Source: Mesorhizobium sp. (GTDB lineage Bacteria > Pseudomonadota > Alphaproteobacteria > Rhizobiales > Rhizobiaceae). From it: 64,000 bases of DNA. Both the position numbers and the translations under genes were made by a program. The notes beneath the pieces were generated by a model. The model saw nothing but the letters and a program-made list of their open reading frames with translations, made no database searches and was not told the origin of the DNA. The stretch is from contig SAQL01000011.1 of the NCBI GenBank assembly GCA_004020645.1, positions 1-64,000 of the forward strand, given 5' to 3'. How positions within the stretch are numbered: the stretch's first letter is position 1; every line of letters starts with the position of its first letter. This document shows, in pieces, positions 27,902 through 36,199 of this stretch.

Positions 27902-28807
27902 TTGGCGACCACGATGATCACCACGTTGGACAGGTCCTCGCGTTCCGCCGCCCGCGGCATGAGCGACCTCACGATTCGCAATCTCTTCATCATCCCGACG
28001 ATCGTTTTCCTGATCGTCTTCAACATCTTTCCACTGCTCTATTCGCTCGGCTATTCGTTCACCGACTTTCGCGCGTCGAGCCCCGCGGCGGCCAATTTCG
28101 TCGGACTGCAGAATTACCGCGAGCTGCTCAACGACCCGTTCATCTGGTCGAACTTCGCCATCACCGCCAAATATGTCATCGTCTCCGTGGTCGGCCAGGT
28201 CGTCGTCGGCTTCGGCGTGGCGCTGCTGCTCAACCGGGATATCCCGTTGAAGGGCCTGCTGACGACACTGCTGCTGTTGCCGATGATGCTGTCGATGGCC
28301 GTCGTCGGCCTGTTCTGGAAGCTGCTCTACGATCCGTCCTTCGGCATCATCAACTATACGCTCGGTCTCGGCTCCTTCGAGTGGCTGTCCAATCCCGACA
28401 TGGCGCTCTACGCGGTTGCCATCACCGACATCTGGATGTGGTCGCCCTTCGTGATGCTGCTGTCGCTTGCCGGCCTGTCGGCGGTGCCGAAGCACCTCTA
28501 CGAGGCGGCCGCGATCGACCGCGCCGGCTCGTTCTATACCTTCTTTCGCATTACGCTGCCTTTGGTCGCGCCTATACTGATGATCGCGATCATCTTTCGC
28601 ACCATGGAGGCGTTCAAGACCTTCGATCTTGCCTACATCCTGACCAGCCAGCCAACCACCGAGGTGATCTCGATCCGGCTCTACAAGATGGCGTTCCAGG
28701 AATGGCAGACTGGGCGCTCCTGCGCGCTCGCCTACATCGTGCTGATCATGATCCTGGCGATCACCAACATCTACGTCAAATACCTGAACAAGGTGAAGGA
28801 GCGCTAG
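27902..28807 (+). CDS. carbohydrate ABC transporter permease (MalF/UgpA type)
   Basis: This 301-aa permease has six membrane segments, beginning NLFIIPTIVFLIVFNIFPLLYSLGYSFTDF, and the EAA loop YEAAAIDRAGSFYTFFRITLPLVAP typical of the MalF-type subunit. A TTG start at 27902 is favoured because GGAG lies 7 bp upstream; an in-frame ATG at 27914 has the ribosome site too far away. It follows the attenuating hairpin and is followed 1 bp later by the second permease gene. Together they form the heterodimeric channel. Confidence 0.9.
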   Translation: MATTMITTLDRSSRSAARGMSDLTIRNLFIIPTIVFLIVFNIFPLLYSLGYSFTDFRASSPAAANFVGLQNYRELLNDPFIWSNFAITAKYVIVSVVGQVVVGFGVALLLNRDIPLKGLLTTLLLLPMMLSMAVVGLFWKLLYDPSFGIINYTLGLGSFEWLSNPDMALYAVAITDIWMWSPFVMLLSLAGLSAVPKHLYEAAAIDRAGSFYTFFRITLPLVAPILMIAIIFRTMEAFKTFDLAYILTSQPTTEVISIRLYKMAFQEWQTGRSCALAYIVLIMILAITNIYVKYLNKVKER

Positions 28808-28808
28808 C

Positions 28809-29768
28809 ATGGCCGCTGTCACCACCTCCGCCGAGCGTTCGCTCAACAAGCTCGCCATCGTCGGCGTGCTGATCGTCACGATGATCTTCCTGGCGCCGAT
28901 CTACTGGATAGCCTCGACGGCGTTCAAGCCGCGCAATCTCGCCACCACCATCCCGCCGACCGTGGTTTTCCAGCCGGAGATATCGCCCTTCGTCAAGCTG
29001 TTTACCAAGCGCTCGCAATTGCGCACAGCGCCGACGCCGGAACAATACGCCGCCGCCCCGTGGTGGGAGCGGCTGGTGTTTGACGGCGGCGAGAAGGTGG
29101 TGCGCTCGGGCAGGGGCGAGGTGCAGTGGTCCGGTTATCCGAGCCGCTTCATGAATTCGCTGATCGTGGCCATCACCTCGACGATCCTCGCCGTCGGCAT
29201 GGGCACCTTCACGGCTTACGGGTTCTCGCGCTTCAAGATAAAGGGGGAACAGGACCTGCTCTTCTTCATCCTGTCGACGCGCATGCTGCCGCCGGTCGTC
29301 GTCGCCATCCCGATGTTCCTGATGTACCGGGCGGTTGGCCTCAACGACACGCATTGGGGTCTGATCATCCTCTACACCGCCTTCAATCTCAGCTTCTCCG
29401 TGTGGCTGATGAAGGGGTTCATGGACGAAATTCCGAAGGAGTACGAGGAGGCGGCCCTCGTCGACGGCTATACGCGCATGGAGGCCTTCTTCAAGATCGT
29501 GCTGCCGGAGGCGGCCACGGGCATCGCCGCCACCGCCGTGTTCTGCTTCATCACCGCGTGGAACGAATATGCCTTCGCGCTGATCATGACCAACCGCCGC
29601 GCCCAGACCGCGCCGCCGTTCATTCCAAGCCAGGTCGGTTCCGGCCTGCCCGACTGGACGGTCATCGCGGCCGGCACCTTCCTGTTCCTGCTGCCGGTCG
29701 CCATCTTCACCTTCCTGTTGCGCAACCACCTCCTGCGCGGCATGTCCTTCGGAGCGATCCGCAAATGA
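28809..29768 (+). CDS. carbohydrate ABC transporter permease (MalG/UgpE type)
   Basis: This 319-aa permease has an N-terminal helix (LAIVGVLIVTMIFLAPIYWIASTAFK) and the EAA loop YEEAALVDGYTRMEAFFKIVLPEAATGIAATAVFCF. Its periplasmic loop between helices 1 and 2 (about 40-120) is longer than in many MalG proteins. The last codons overlap the start of the small membrane gene (ATGA). It partners with the preceding permease. Confidence 0.92.
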   Translation: MAAVTTSAERSLNKLAIVGVLIVTMIFLAPIYWIASTAFKPRNLATTIPPTVVFQPEISPFVKLFTKRSQLRTAPTPEQYAAAPWWERLVFDGGEKVVRSGRGEVQWSGYPSRFMNSLIVAITSTILAVGMGTFTAYGFSRFKIKGEQDLLFFILSTRMLPPVVVAIPMFLMYRAVGLNDTHWGLIILYTAFNLSFSVWLMKGFMDEIPKEYEEAALVDGYTRMEAFFKIVLPEAATGIAATAVFCFITAWNEYAFALIMTNRRAQTAPPFIPSQVGSGLPDWTVIAAGTFLFLLPVAIFTFLLRNHLLRGMSFGAIRK

Positions 29769-29974
29769 TCCGCCATGCTACAATCCAGCGCACGGCCGAG
29801 ATCGTGATGGTGCTCGGCATCATCGCGCTCTGCCAGCCGTGGAATCTCTTCCTGCACCGCTACGGGCTGACGATCATCATCGTCGGGCTGCTGACGTTCA
29901 TGATCACCGGCTGGGTCGGTCCAAGGCAGAAGCCGCAGGCGACCGGCGCGCCGGAAAAAGAAGGTCACGCATGA
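29765..29974 (+). CDS. small membrane protein of an ABC importer operon
   Basis: This 69-aa protein has two predicted helices, TAEIVMVLGIIALCQPWNLFL and GLTIIIVGLLTFMITGWVG, and a charged C-terminal tail ending in PEKEGHA. It overlaps both neighbours by 4 bp (ATGA at each end), which strongly supports it as a real, co-translated gene. Small membrane proteins such as DUF2160 occur in some rhizobial polyol importers (glycerol system). This one occupies the same slot but I cannot assign it to that family. A role in stabilising the permease-ATPase complex is a guess. Confidence 0.75.
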   Translation: MIRHATIQRTAEIVMVLGIIALCQPWNLFLHRYGLTIIIVGLLTFMITGWVGPRQKPQATGAPEKEGHA

Positions 29975-31080
29975 CCCAGATCGAGCTTCGTGGCGTCCAG
30001 AAGTTCTTTGGCGCCGTTCAGGTCATCAAGGACCTCAATCTCAAGATCGACGACAACGAGTTCATCGTGCTGCTCGGCCAGTCGGGCTGCGGCAAGACGA
30101 CGACGCTTCGCGCGATCGCCGGGCTGGAGACGATCGACGGCGGCGATGTCCTCATCGACGGCAAGCCGGTCCAGCATCTCAAGGCTGCCGACCGCGACAT
30201 CGCCATGGTCTTCCAATCGTTCTCGCTCTATCCGCATATGAGCGTCTACGAGAACATCGCTTTTCCGTTGCGCGCCATGCGCAAGAGCAAGGCGGAGATT
30301 GACGGTGAGGTGCGCTCGGTCGCCAAAGTGCTGCAGATCACCGACCTGCTCGGCAAGAAGCCGTCGGCGCTGTCGGGTGGCGACATGCAGCGCGTGGCGA
30401 TCGGCCGGGCGCTGGTGCGGCGGCCGAAGGCGATGCTGATGGACGAGCCGATCGGCGCGCTCGACGCCAAGCTGCGCGAGGAGATGCGCGCCGAGATCAA
30501 GCGGCTGCACATCAAGCAGGGCTCGACCACCATCTACGTCACCCATGACCAGATCGAGGCGATGAGTCTTGCCGACCGCATCGTCATCATGCATGAGGGC
30601 GTTCTGCAACAGGTAGGCAGCCCATCGGAAGTGTATACGCGCCCGGCCAATCTGTTCGTCGCGCAATTCGTTGGCTCGCCTGTGATGAACGTCGCCAACG
30701 CGGCGGTGACTATGAACGGCTCCGGCGCCAGGGTCACCGTCGACGGGGCCGCGGAAGGGTTCCTTTTCCCGGCCGAACTGGTCGGCCAGCTCGACGCCGC
30801 GAACGTCGGGCAGGACCGGCTTGCACTCGGCATCCGCCCCGAAGGAGTCATGGTCTCGCGCGAGCCGGCGTACGGCTACCTGCCGGTCGAGGCGCACATC
30901 ATTGAACCGCTTGGCTCCTACGACATCGTCGACCTCAAGGTCGGGGCACAGATGTTGCGCGCCCGCACCCGTTCCGGTTTCGTCGGCAAGCCGGGGGTCC
31001 AGGTCTTCGCCAAGCTCGACCCGGCGCAGGCGCACTTCTTCGACACGACAAGCGGCAATTCGCTGGGGGTGAGACTCTGA
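29971..31080 (+). CDS. carbohydrate ABC transporter ATP-binding protein (MalK/UgpC type), first
   Basis: This 369-aa protein starts at ATG 29971, overlapping the small membrane gene. Walker A is GQSGCGKTT (36-44), the signature LSGGDMQRVAIGRAL and Walker B AMLMDEPIGALDAKL. A C-terminal TOBE-type regulatory domain follows (LALGIRPEGVMVS). The signature has Met where LSGGQ-type ATPases have Gln, shared with the next gene. The presence of two different ATPase genes implies a heterodimeric nucleotide-binding pair, as in the rhizobial glycerol importer. Confidence 0.92.
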   Translation: MTQIELRGVQKFFGAVQVIKDLNLKIDDNEFIVLLGQSGCGKTTTLRAIAGLETIDGGDVLIDGKPVQHLKAADRDIAMVFQSFSLYPHMSVYENIAFPLRAMRKSKAEIDGEVRSVAKVLQITDLLGKKPSALSGGDMQRVAIGRALVRRPKAMLMDEPIGALDAKLREEMRAEIKRLHIKQGSTTIYVTHDQIEAMSLADRIVIMHEGVLQQVGSPSEVYTRPANLFVAQFVGSPVMNVANAAVTMNGSGARVTVDGAAEGFLFPAELVGQLDAANVGQDRLALGIRPEGVMVSREPAYGYLPVEAHIIEPLGSYDIVDLKVGAQMLRARTRSGFVGKPGVQVFAKLDPAQAHFFDTTSGNSLGVRL

Positions 31081-32165
31081 TGGCCCATATCCAGCTCAAG
31101 AATATCTCGAAGACATTCGGCAATCACACCGCATTGACCGGGCTCAATCTCGACATTGCCGACGGCGAGTTCTTCGTGCTGCTCGGCGAGACCGGCGCCG
31201 GCAAGACGACGACGCTGCGCATGATCGCCGGCCTGGAAAAGCCGGACGAGGGTCAGATTTTCATCGACGGCGCTGATGTCGCTGACTGGGGTGCGGCCGA
31301 GCGCGACGTGGCACTGGTTCTGCAGCAATACTCGCTTTATCCGCGCTACACGGTGCGCGAAAACCTCGAATTTCCGCTGAAGCCAAAAATCCGCCGCATC
31401 GAGCCCGACGAGATCAAGACGCGCGTCGATCGCGTTGCCAGGACCTTGCGTATCGAGCACCTGCTCGACCGCAAGACGGATCGCCTCTCTGGCGGCGAGA
31501 TGCAGCGCGTCTCGATTGGTCGCGCCATCGTCAGAAAGCCCCGCGTATTCCTGATGGATGAGCCGCTGTCGGCGCTCGATGCCAAGCTGCGCGAGGCGCT
31601 GCGTACCGAGCTGAAGAACATCCAAATGAACCTTGGTCAGACCTTCCTGTTCGTCACGCACGATCAGATCGAAGCGATGTCGATGGGCGACAAGGTTGGC
31701 GTGCTCAACCATGGCCGCATCGTCCAGACCGGCACGCCGTATGAGATCTATAACAATCCGCGCGACACCTATGTGGCGAGCTTCGTCGGCTCGCCGCCGA
31801 TGAATCTCATCGACGGCAAGCTCGTCAACGGTCGCGCGGTGATGGCACCGCTGAATTTCGAACTGCCTTTTGCGGGGGGGGCCAAGACGAGCGCTGCGAC
31901 CGACGGTCGCCCGCTCGTCTTCGGTATTCGTCCCGAGGATGTCTATCTCGAGAGCGGAGCGCCGGTGGAAGCGCGCGTCCACGATGTCGAGAACCATGGC
32001 GTCGAAAAGATCCTGACCCTGCGGGTCGGCGACGCCATGCTGCGGGCCACGGTGCCGGCCAGAACCGATGTCGAAATCGAGCAGCCGGTGCGTTTTGCCT
32101 GGGATCCGGACAAGGTGGTGCTGTTCGACAAAGGTAGCGGAATAAGCCTCCGCCACGCCGGCTAA
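31080..32165 (+). CDS. carbohydrate ABC transporter ATP-binding protein (MalK/UgpC type), second
   Basis: This 361-aa ATPase starts at ATG 31080, sharing one base with the previous stop (TGATG). Walker A GETGAGKTT (36-44), signature LSGGEMQRVSIGRAI, Walker B VFLMDEPLSALDAKL, and a C-terminal TOBE-type domain (LVFGIRPEDVYLE) are visible. It differs clearly from the first ATPase, so this is not a recent duplication. It is the last gene of the operon and converges with the AraC gene about 50 bp later. Confidence 0.92.
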   Translation: MAHIQLKNISKTFGNHTALTGLNLDIADGEFFVLLGETGAGKTTTLRMIAGLEKPDEGQIFIDGADVADWGAAERDVALVLQQYSLYPRYTVRENLEFPLKPKIRRIEPDEIKTRVDRVARTLRIEHLLDRKTDRLSGGEMQRVSIGRAIVRKPRVFLMDEPLSALDAKLREALRTELKNIQMNLGQTFLFVTHDQIEAMSMGDKVGVLNHGRIVQTGTPYEIYNNPRDTYVASFVGSPPMNLIDGKLVNGRAVMAPLNFELPFAGGAKTSAATDGRPLVFGIRPEDVYLESGAPVEARVHDVENHGVEKILTLRVGDAMLRATVPARTDVEIEQPVRFAWDPDKVVLFDKGSGISLRHAG

Positions 32166-32216
32166 AGCGCGTCTGTTGAGTGGAGATGCTAAGCGGCTTG
32201 AAGTCTCTGGCCAGAC

Positions 32217-33188
32217 TTAGCCGGCTTGACGGGTCTCAGCCTGTTCCTCAGCGCGAAAATGGCTGGGAGCCGATCCGATGACGCGTTTGAATGCCCGACT
32301 GAACGACGCGTCGGATTCATAGCCCAGGCGTGCGGCGACGACGGAAATCTTCAACCGGTCGCGGACCAGCCATTGCCGTGCCTGGTGCATTCTCACCTGG
32401 GTGACATATTTTGCCGGGGTTTCGCCGACGATCGTTGCGAAGCGCTCGGCGAAACCCGATCGCGAGGCGCCCATCATCCTGGCCAGCGCTTCCACCGTCC
32501 AGTCGCGGTCCGGTTCGAGATGGATCGCGGCCAGCACGTGGCCGATCTCGCGATCTCTCACCGCCGCAATCCATCCCGACGAGTCGCCGCAGCCGCGCTC
32601 GACCCAGGAGCGGATGACGGTGGCGGCCAGCACGTCGGCAAGCCGTGCCAGGATGCCTCCGGATCCGACGCGCTCCATCGTCACTTCGCGCGCCATGGCC
32701 TCCAGCAGATGCGGGATGCCAGGTTCATAGGCTTCCAACTCGTGCGCGCGCATCACGTCCGGCATCATGCCGAGCAATGGGTGCAAGCCGTCGAGATTGA
32801 AATACATGCTGCCGAAAAACAGCAGGGTCCCCGGCCGGCAACCTTCATTGGACATGCAGTAAACGCCCTTGCAGACCTCGGCGACCTCGTAGCCCTGGAT
32901 CGGCGAAGCCTCAGTGCCCGGCTCGCTCGCCAGGACGTGTGCCGCACCGCGCGGCAGCAGCACCGCGTCGCCCGCCTTGAGCTCCACCCATTCGCCGGAG
33001 GGCTGCAGCAGCCAGCATCCCTTGCGGCCGATGAAATGAAACCGCGCCGCCGTCTGGGCCGGGAACTGGAGGCCCCAAGGCTCCTGCATTTCACAGCGGC
33101 CGTATTCGACGCCGTCGAGCCGCAACCCGCGCAATATGTCTGTCAGCGGATCGCCGGTGACCGGAACTTTGGACGAATGGTCAAGCAT
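32217..33188 (-). CDS. AraC-family transcriptional regulator with cupin-type sensor
   Basis: This 323-aa regulator has an N-terminal cupin_6-like domain (FHFIGRKGCWLLQPSGEWVELKAGDAVLLPRGAAHVL) and a C-terminal double helix-turn-helix (VEALARMMGASRSGFAERFATIVGETPAKYVTQVRMHQARQWL ... VAARLGYESDASFSRAFKRVIG). The start at 33188 was chosen from the family N-terminus. It is divergent from an MFS exporter gene, a very common arrangement in which the AraC protein controls the exporter. A dyad/direct-repeat site lies between the two. Confidence 0.9.
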   Translation of the reverse strand: MLDHSSKVPVTGDPLTDILRGLRLDGVEYGRCEMQEPWGLQFPAQTAARFHFIGRKGCWLLQPSGEWVELKAGDAVLLPRGAAHVLASEPGTEASPIQGYEVAEVCKGVYCMSNEGCRPGTLLFFGSMYFNLDGLHPLLGMMPDVMRAHELEAYEPGIPHLLEAMAREVTMERVGSGGILARLADVLAATVIRSWVERGCGDSSGWIAAVRDREIGHVLAAIHLEPDRDWTVEALARMMGASRSGFAERFATIVGETPAKYVTQVRMHQARQWLVRDRLKISVVAARLGYESDASFSRAFKRVIGSAPSHFRAEEQAETRQAG

Positions 33189-33230
33189 GATGGTGTTTCT
33201 AGCATGGAAACTCCAGGCGGTCACTCCCTA

Positions 33231-33264
33231 TGTTGCACTGCAGCCAAATGTTGCGCTGCAACCA
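33231..33264. promoter_or_regulatory. tandem 16-bp operator between AraC and MFS genes
   Basis: TGTTGCACTGCAGCCA (33231-33246) and TGTTGCGCTGCAACCA (33249-33264) form a direct repeat with an 18-bp period. Each is also internally dyadic (GTTGC-N3-GCAAC). Direct repeats fit AraC binding. The MFS start codon is 17 bp further on. Confidence 0.5.
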
Positions 33265-33280
33265 GATCGGAGATCCCATC

Positions 33281-34492
33281 ATGACCGAACCCGCGACAGG
33301 CGTCATGGACGCCGTTCTCGATCCCGCGGAGACCGACGAACGAGCCGAGCCGGCGTGGGGGGCGGTCGTATCCCTTGCACTCGGTGTGTTTGGGCTGGTG
33401 ACTGCAGAATTCCTGCCTGCCAGTCTGCTGACGCCGCTGGCACAGGATCTCGGTGTGACCGAAGGCACTGCCGGCCAAGCGGTGACGGCAACCGCGGTTG
33501 TCGGCGCGATAGCCGCTCCGACCATGGCCATCATCACCAAACGGCTGGACCGCAGGCTCGTCATGTGGGGACTAACCGTGCTCCTGATCCTGTCGAACCT
33601 CTTGGCGGCGTTTGCGTCCTCGCTTCCCGTTCTTCTGATCGCCCGCATCGTGCTCGGGATCAGCCTCGGCGGCTTCTGGTCGATGTCGGCGGCCATGGCG
33701 ATGCGGCTTGTCCCGATGCGGCTGATGCCGCGCGCCATGTCGATCATTCTCACCGGCGTTTCGGTGGCGACGGTCTGTGCGGCCCCGGTCGGTGCCTATG
33801 TCGGCGACATCTGGGGATGGCGAACGGCCTTCATGATCGCAGCTGTCGTCGGCGCCCTGGCGCTGCTCGTGCAGATCGCCACCCTTCCGAAGCTGCCGCC
33901 GGCGGGCGTAGCAAGCTTTCGGACCTTGCTGGAGGTGATAAAGCGGCCGATGATCAGGGTTGCGCTTCTGGTGGTCGTGCTGGTCGCCTCGGGACATTTT
34001 GCCGGCTTCACCTATGTCCGTCCGTTTCTTGAGAAGGTGCCCGCGCTGGACATCGAGACGATCTCTCTGGTGCTGCTCGCCTACGGCATCGGTGGCTTCT
34101 TCGGCAATTTTGCCGGCGGGTTCATGGCCGAACGCAGCCTCAAGACCGCCGTCGGCCTGGCGCCTCTGCTGATTGCTGTGGCAGCCGCCTTGCTGCTTAC
34201 TTTCGGAGCCTCGCCAGTCGTTGCGGCGATAGCGGTTGCCGCCTGGGGCTTTGCCTTCGGCGCGGTGCCGGTCGGGCTGCAAACCTGGCTGGTGCGAGCC
34301 GCTCCCGACCAGGCAGAAAGCGCCGGCGGACTGATGGTCGCCACGTTCCAGGTGGCCATCGCGCTGGGCGCCGTTTTCGGCGGCCTGCTGGTCGACAATG
34401 CCGGCGTTGCCAGCGCTTTCGCCTATTGCGGGATAGCGACGTTGCTGGCGGCTTTGGCGGCGTTCCTGCTCGGCCCGAGGAGCGCAACCTAA
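33281..34492 (+). CDS. MFS transporter (drug/metabolite exporter family)
   Basis: This 403-aa protein has twelve predicted helices, starting with WGAVVSLALGVFGLVTAEFLPASLLTPLAQDLGVTEGTAGQAVTATAVVGAI. That beginning is characteristic of the DHA1 sub-group that includes purine-nucleoside exporter NepI and arabinose efflux permeases. The motif ARIVLGISLGGFWSMSAAMAMRLVP supports that group. The start at 33281 follows GGAG. Expression is likely controlled by the divergent AraC regulator. Substrate unknown. Confidence 0.9.
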   Translation: MTEPATGVMDAVLDPAETDERAEPAWGAVVSLALGVFGLVTAEFLPASLLTPLAQDLGVTEGTAGQAVTATAVVGAIAAPTMAIITKRLDRRLVMWGLTVLLILSNLLAAFASSLPVLLIARIVLGISLGGFWSMSAAMAMRLVPMRLMPRAMSIILTGVSVATVCAAPVGAYVGDIWGWRTAFMIAAVVGALALLVQIATLPKLPPAGVASFRTLLEVIKRPMIRVALLVVVLVASGHFAGFTYVRPFLEKVPALDIETISLVLLAYGIGGFFGNFAGGFMAERSLKTAVGLAPLLIAVAAALLLTFGASPVVAAIAVAAWGFAFGAVPVGLQTWLVRAAPDQAESAGGLMVATFQVAIALGAVFGGLLVDNAGVASAFAYCGIATLLAALAAFLLGPRSAT

Positions 34493-34542
34493 GCCATTCC
34501 GCACGTGCGTCCAACGTAGGACGCCTCTTGCCTCCAAGAAAT

Positions 34543-34572
34543 GGCCCGAAAATCGGTTATGGTTTTCGGGCC
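34543..34572. terminator. bidirectional terminator between convergent MFS and TetR genes
   Basis: Perfect 10-bp arms GGCCCGAAAA (34543-34552) and TTTTCGGGCC (34563-34572) enclose a 10-nt loop. T/A-rich arm ends serve both directions. It overlaps the last codons of the tetR gene. Confidence 0.65.
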
Positions 34573-35129
34573 GTGGCGATTGCGGCGACGAAACGGCCCA
34601 GACTGTCTTCGACGTAGGATGCAACTTCGACTTTCGGGTCGAAACTCCACCAAAGCAGCGAACCTTGCCAGTGCGATGCCATCAGCAGGCCGATGTCCAA
34701 CGGCGTGTTGGCGACCGAAGCAAAGCAAGAGTCGAGGATGCTGCACAGGGAGGTCTTCCACGACGCCCCGCGCGCGCGAAGCACCGGATCGCGCAGATCT
34801 TCGCGCAGGACGAGCAGGCCCTCGGCATAGGATTCGATGCCGCCATAGTCACGCGACAGCGTCACCAGCAACTCGATCGCGCCAGCAGGGGTTCTCTGTA
34901 TCGCGTCTGCAAGCCTTGTCGTCTTCTCGTCCAGCCTGTCCCATGCCTGCAGCAAGGTTCTTTGCCTGAGTGTGGCCTTGTTCTTGAAACGCTGCACCAG
35001 GGTCGAGCCGGAAAGGCCGCAAGTTTTGGACAGGCGTTCAAATGTGAGGGCCTCCGGGCCATGCTTGTGGATCAGCCGGTGCGCCGCTTCCAGCACGTGC
35101 TCGTCGGATTGCGTTTTTCGCCGAGGCAT
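34557..35129 (-). CDS. TetR/AcrR-family transcriptional regulator
   Basis: This 190-aa regulator has an N-terminal helix-turn-helix (VLEAAHRLIHKHGPEALTFERLSKTCGLSGSTLVQRFKNKATL) and a helical C-terminal domain. Length is typical. It is divergent from the SDR dehydrogenase gene at 35233, with an AATGATCATT palindrome near its own start, so it most likely represses that gene and itself. The ligand is not predictable. Confidence 0.88.
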   Translation of the reverse strand: MPRRKTQSDEHVLEAAHRLIHKHGPEALTFERLSKTCGLSGSTLVQRFKNKATLRQRTLLQAWDRLDEKTTRLADAIQRTPAGAIELLVTLSRDYGGIESYAEGLLVLREDLRDPVLRARGASWKTSLCSILDSCFASVANTPLDIGLLMASHWQGSLLWWSFDPKVEVASYVEDSLGRFVAAIATARKP

Positions 35130-35150
35130 CTTGACACCCGTTTATAACCG

Positions 35151-35160
35151 AATGATCATT
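35151..35160. promoter_or_regulatory. candidate TetR operator
   Basis: The palindrome AATGATCATT lies in the 103-bp divergent gap between tetR and the SDR gene, just after TTGACA (35131-35136). Short, so weak evidence on its own. Confidence 0.35.
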
Positions 35161-35232
35161 TATATATCGTGGCATAGAAGAAGGCCAGCGTTGGTTGGTC
35201 AGAGGTTGGATGATGAGAATCTGGGGAGTTCG

Positions 35233-36141
35233 ATGACGCTTGAGGGAAAAGTCGCTTTGGTCGCTGGCGCAACGCGCGGTGCGGGGAGAGGCATTGCGGT
35301 CGAACTGGGTGCCGCGGGCGCGACGGTCTACGTCACCGGGCGGACGACGCGCACGCATGAGTCCGAATACGCCCGCCCGGAAACCATCGAGGAAACGGCG
35401 GAGCTTGTTTCAGCGCAAGGCGGCCATGGCATCGCTGTGCAAGTCGACCATCTGGTTGCCGAAGACGTGCGCAAGCTGGTCGACCGGATACGTGCCGAGC
35501 AGGGCCGCCTCGATGTGCTGGTCAACGACATCTGGGGCGGGGAGAAACTGTTCGAATGGAACAAGCCGGTCTGGGAGCATGATCTCACGAATGGTTTGCG
35601 CATGCTGCGGCTGGGCATCGACACGCATCTGATCACCGCGCATTACGCGCTGCCGCTTCTGATTGAGCGCCCGGGGGGCCTGCTTGTCGAAGTCACCGAC
35701 GGCACAGCCGAGTATAATGCAGACCACTATCGGCTTTCCCCGTTCTATGACCTTGCCAAAGTGTCGGTGACCCGCATGGCCTGGGCCCATGCCCAGGACC
35801 TTGCCCCGCACGGCGCCACCTCGATTTCGCTGACACCCGGCTGGCTGCGTTCGGAAATGATGTTGGAAGCTTTCGGGGTGACCGAGGACAACTGGCGTGA
35901 TGCGACAGCAAAAGTGCCGCATTTCGTTATTTCCGAGACCCCTCGCTTTATCGGTCGCGCAGTGGCGGCGCTTGCGGCGGACCCGGACCGTTCGCGCTGG
36001 AACGGACAGTCGCTGTCGAGTGGCGGGCTGGCGCAGGTCTACGGCTTTACCGATCTCGACGGCTCGCGGCCCGACGCGTGGCGCTACGTTCCGGAAGTTG
36101 AGAATGCCGGCAAGCCAGCAGATGCGACTGGCTATCGCTAG
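35233..36141 (+). CDS. SDR-family oxidoreductase
   Basis: This 302-aa short-chain dehydrogenase starts MTLEGKVALVAGATRGAGRGIAVELG at 35233, giving the cofactor motif at about 12-20. The catalytic pair is seen in SPFYDLAKVSVTRMAWA (YxxxK). The strand that normally ends in the catalytic Ser reads LLVEVTDGTA, so a Thr may replace it. The C-terminal region (TPRFIGRAVAALAADPDRSRWNGQSL) is longer than in the classical group and common in a poorly characterised SDR subfamily. Regulation by the divergent TetR is likely. It is followed 58 bp later by an amidase gene. Confidence 0.85.
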   Translation: MTLEGKVALVAGATRGAGRGIAVELGAAGATVYVTGRTTRTHESEYARPETIEETAELVSAQGGHGIAVQVDHLVAEDVRKLVDRIRAEQGRLDVLVNDIWGGEKLFEWNKPVWEHDLTNGLRMLRLGIDTHLITAHYALPLLIERPGGLLVEVTDGTAEYNADHYRLSPFYDLAKVSVTRMAWAHAQDLAPHGATSISLTPGWLRSEMMLEAFGVTEDNWRDATAKVPHFVISETPRFIGRAVAALAADPDRSRWNGQSLSSGGLAQVYGFTDLDGSRPDAWRYVPEVENAGKPADATGYR

Positions 36142-36199
36142 AGCTATCGACGTCAGTGTGCTGGGCTATTCGGGCGACAATAAAAAAGTAGACTGTGCC

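Noticed and set aside
32201..32218. AAGTCT...AGACTT hairpin between the second MalK-like ATPase and araC genes
   Set aside because: Only 6-bp outer arms with no T-run; could be chance in a convergent gap.
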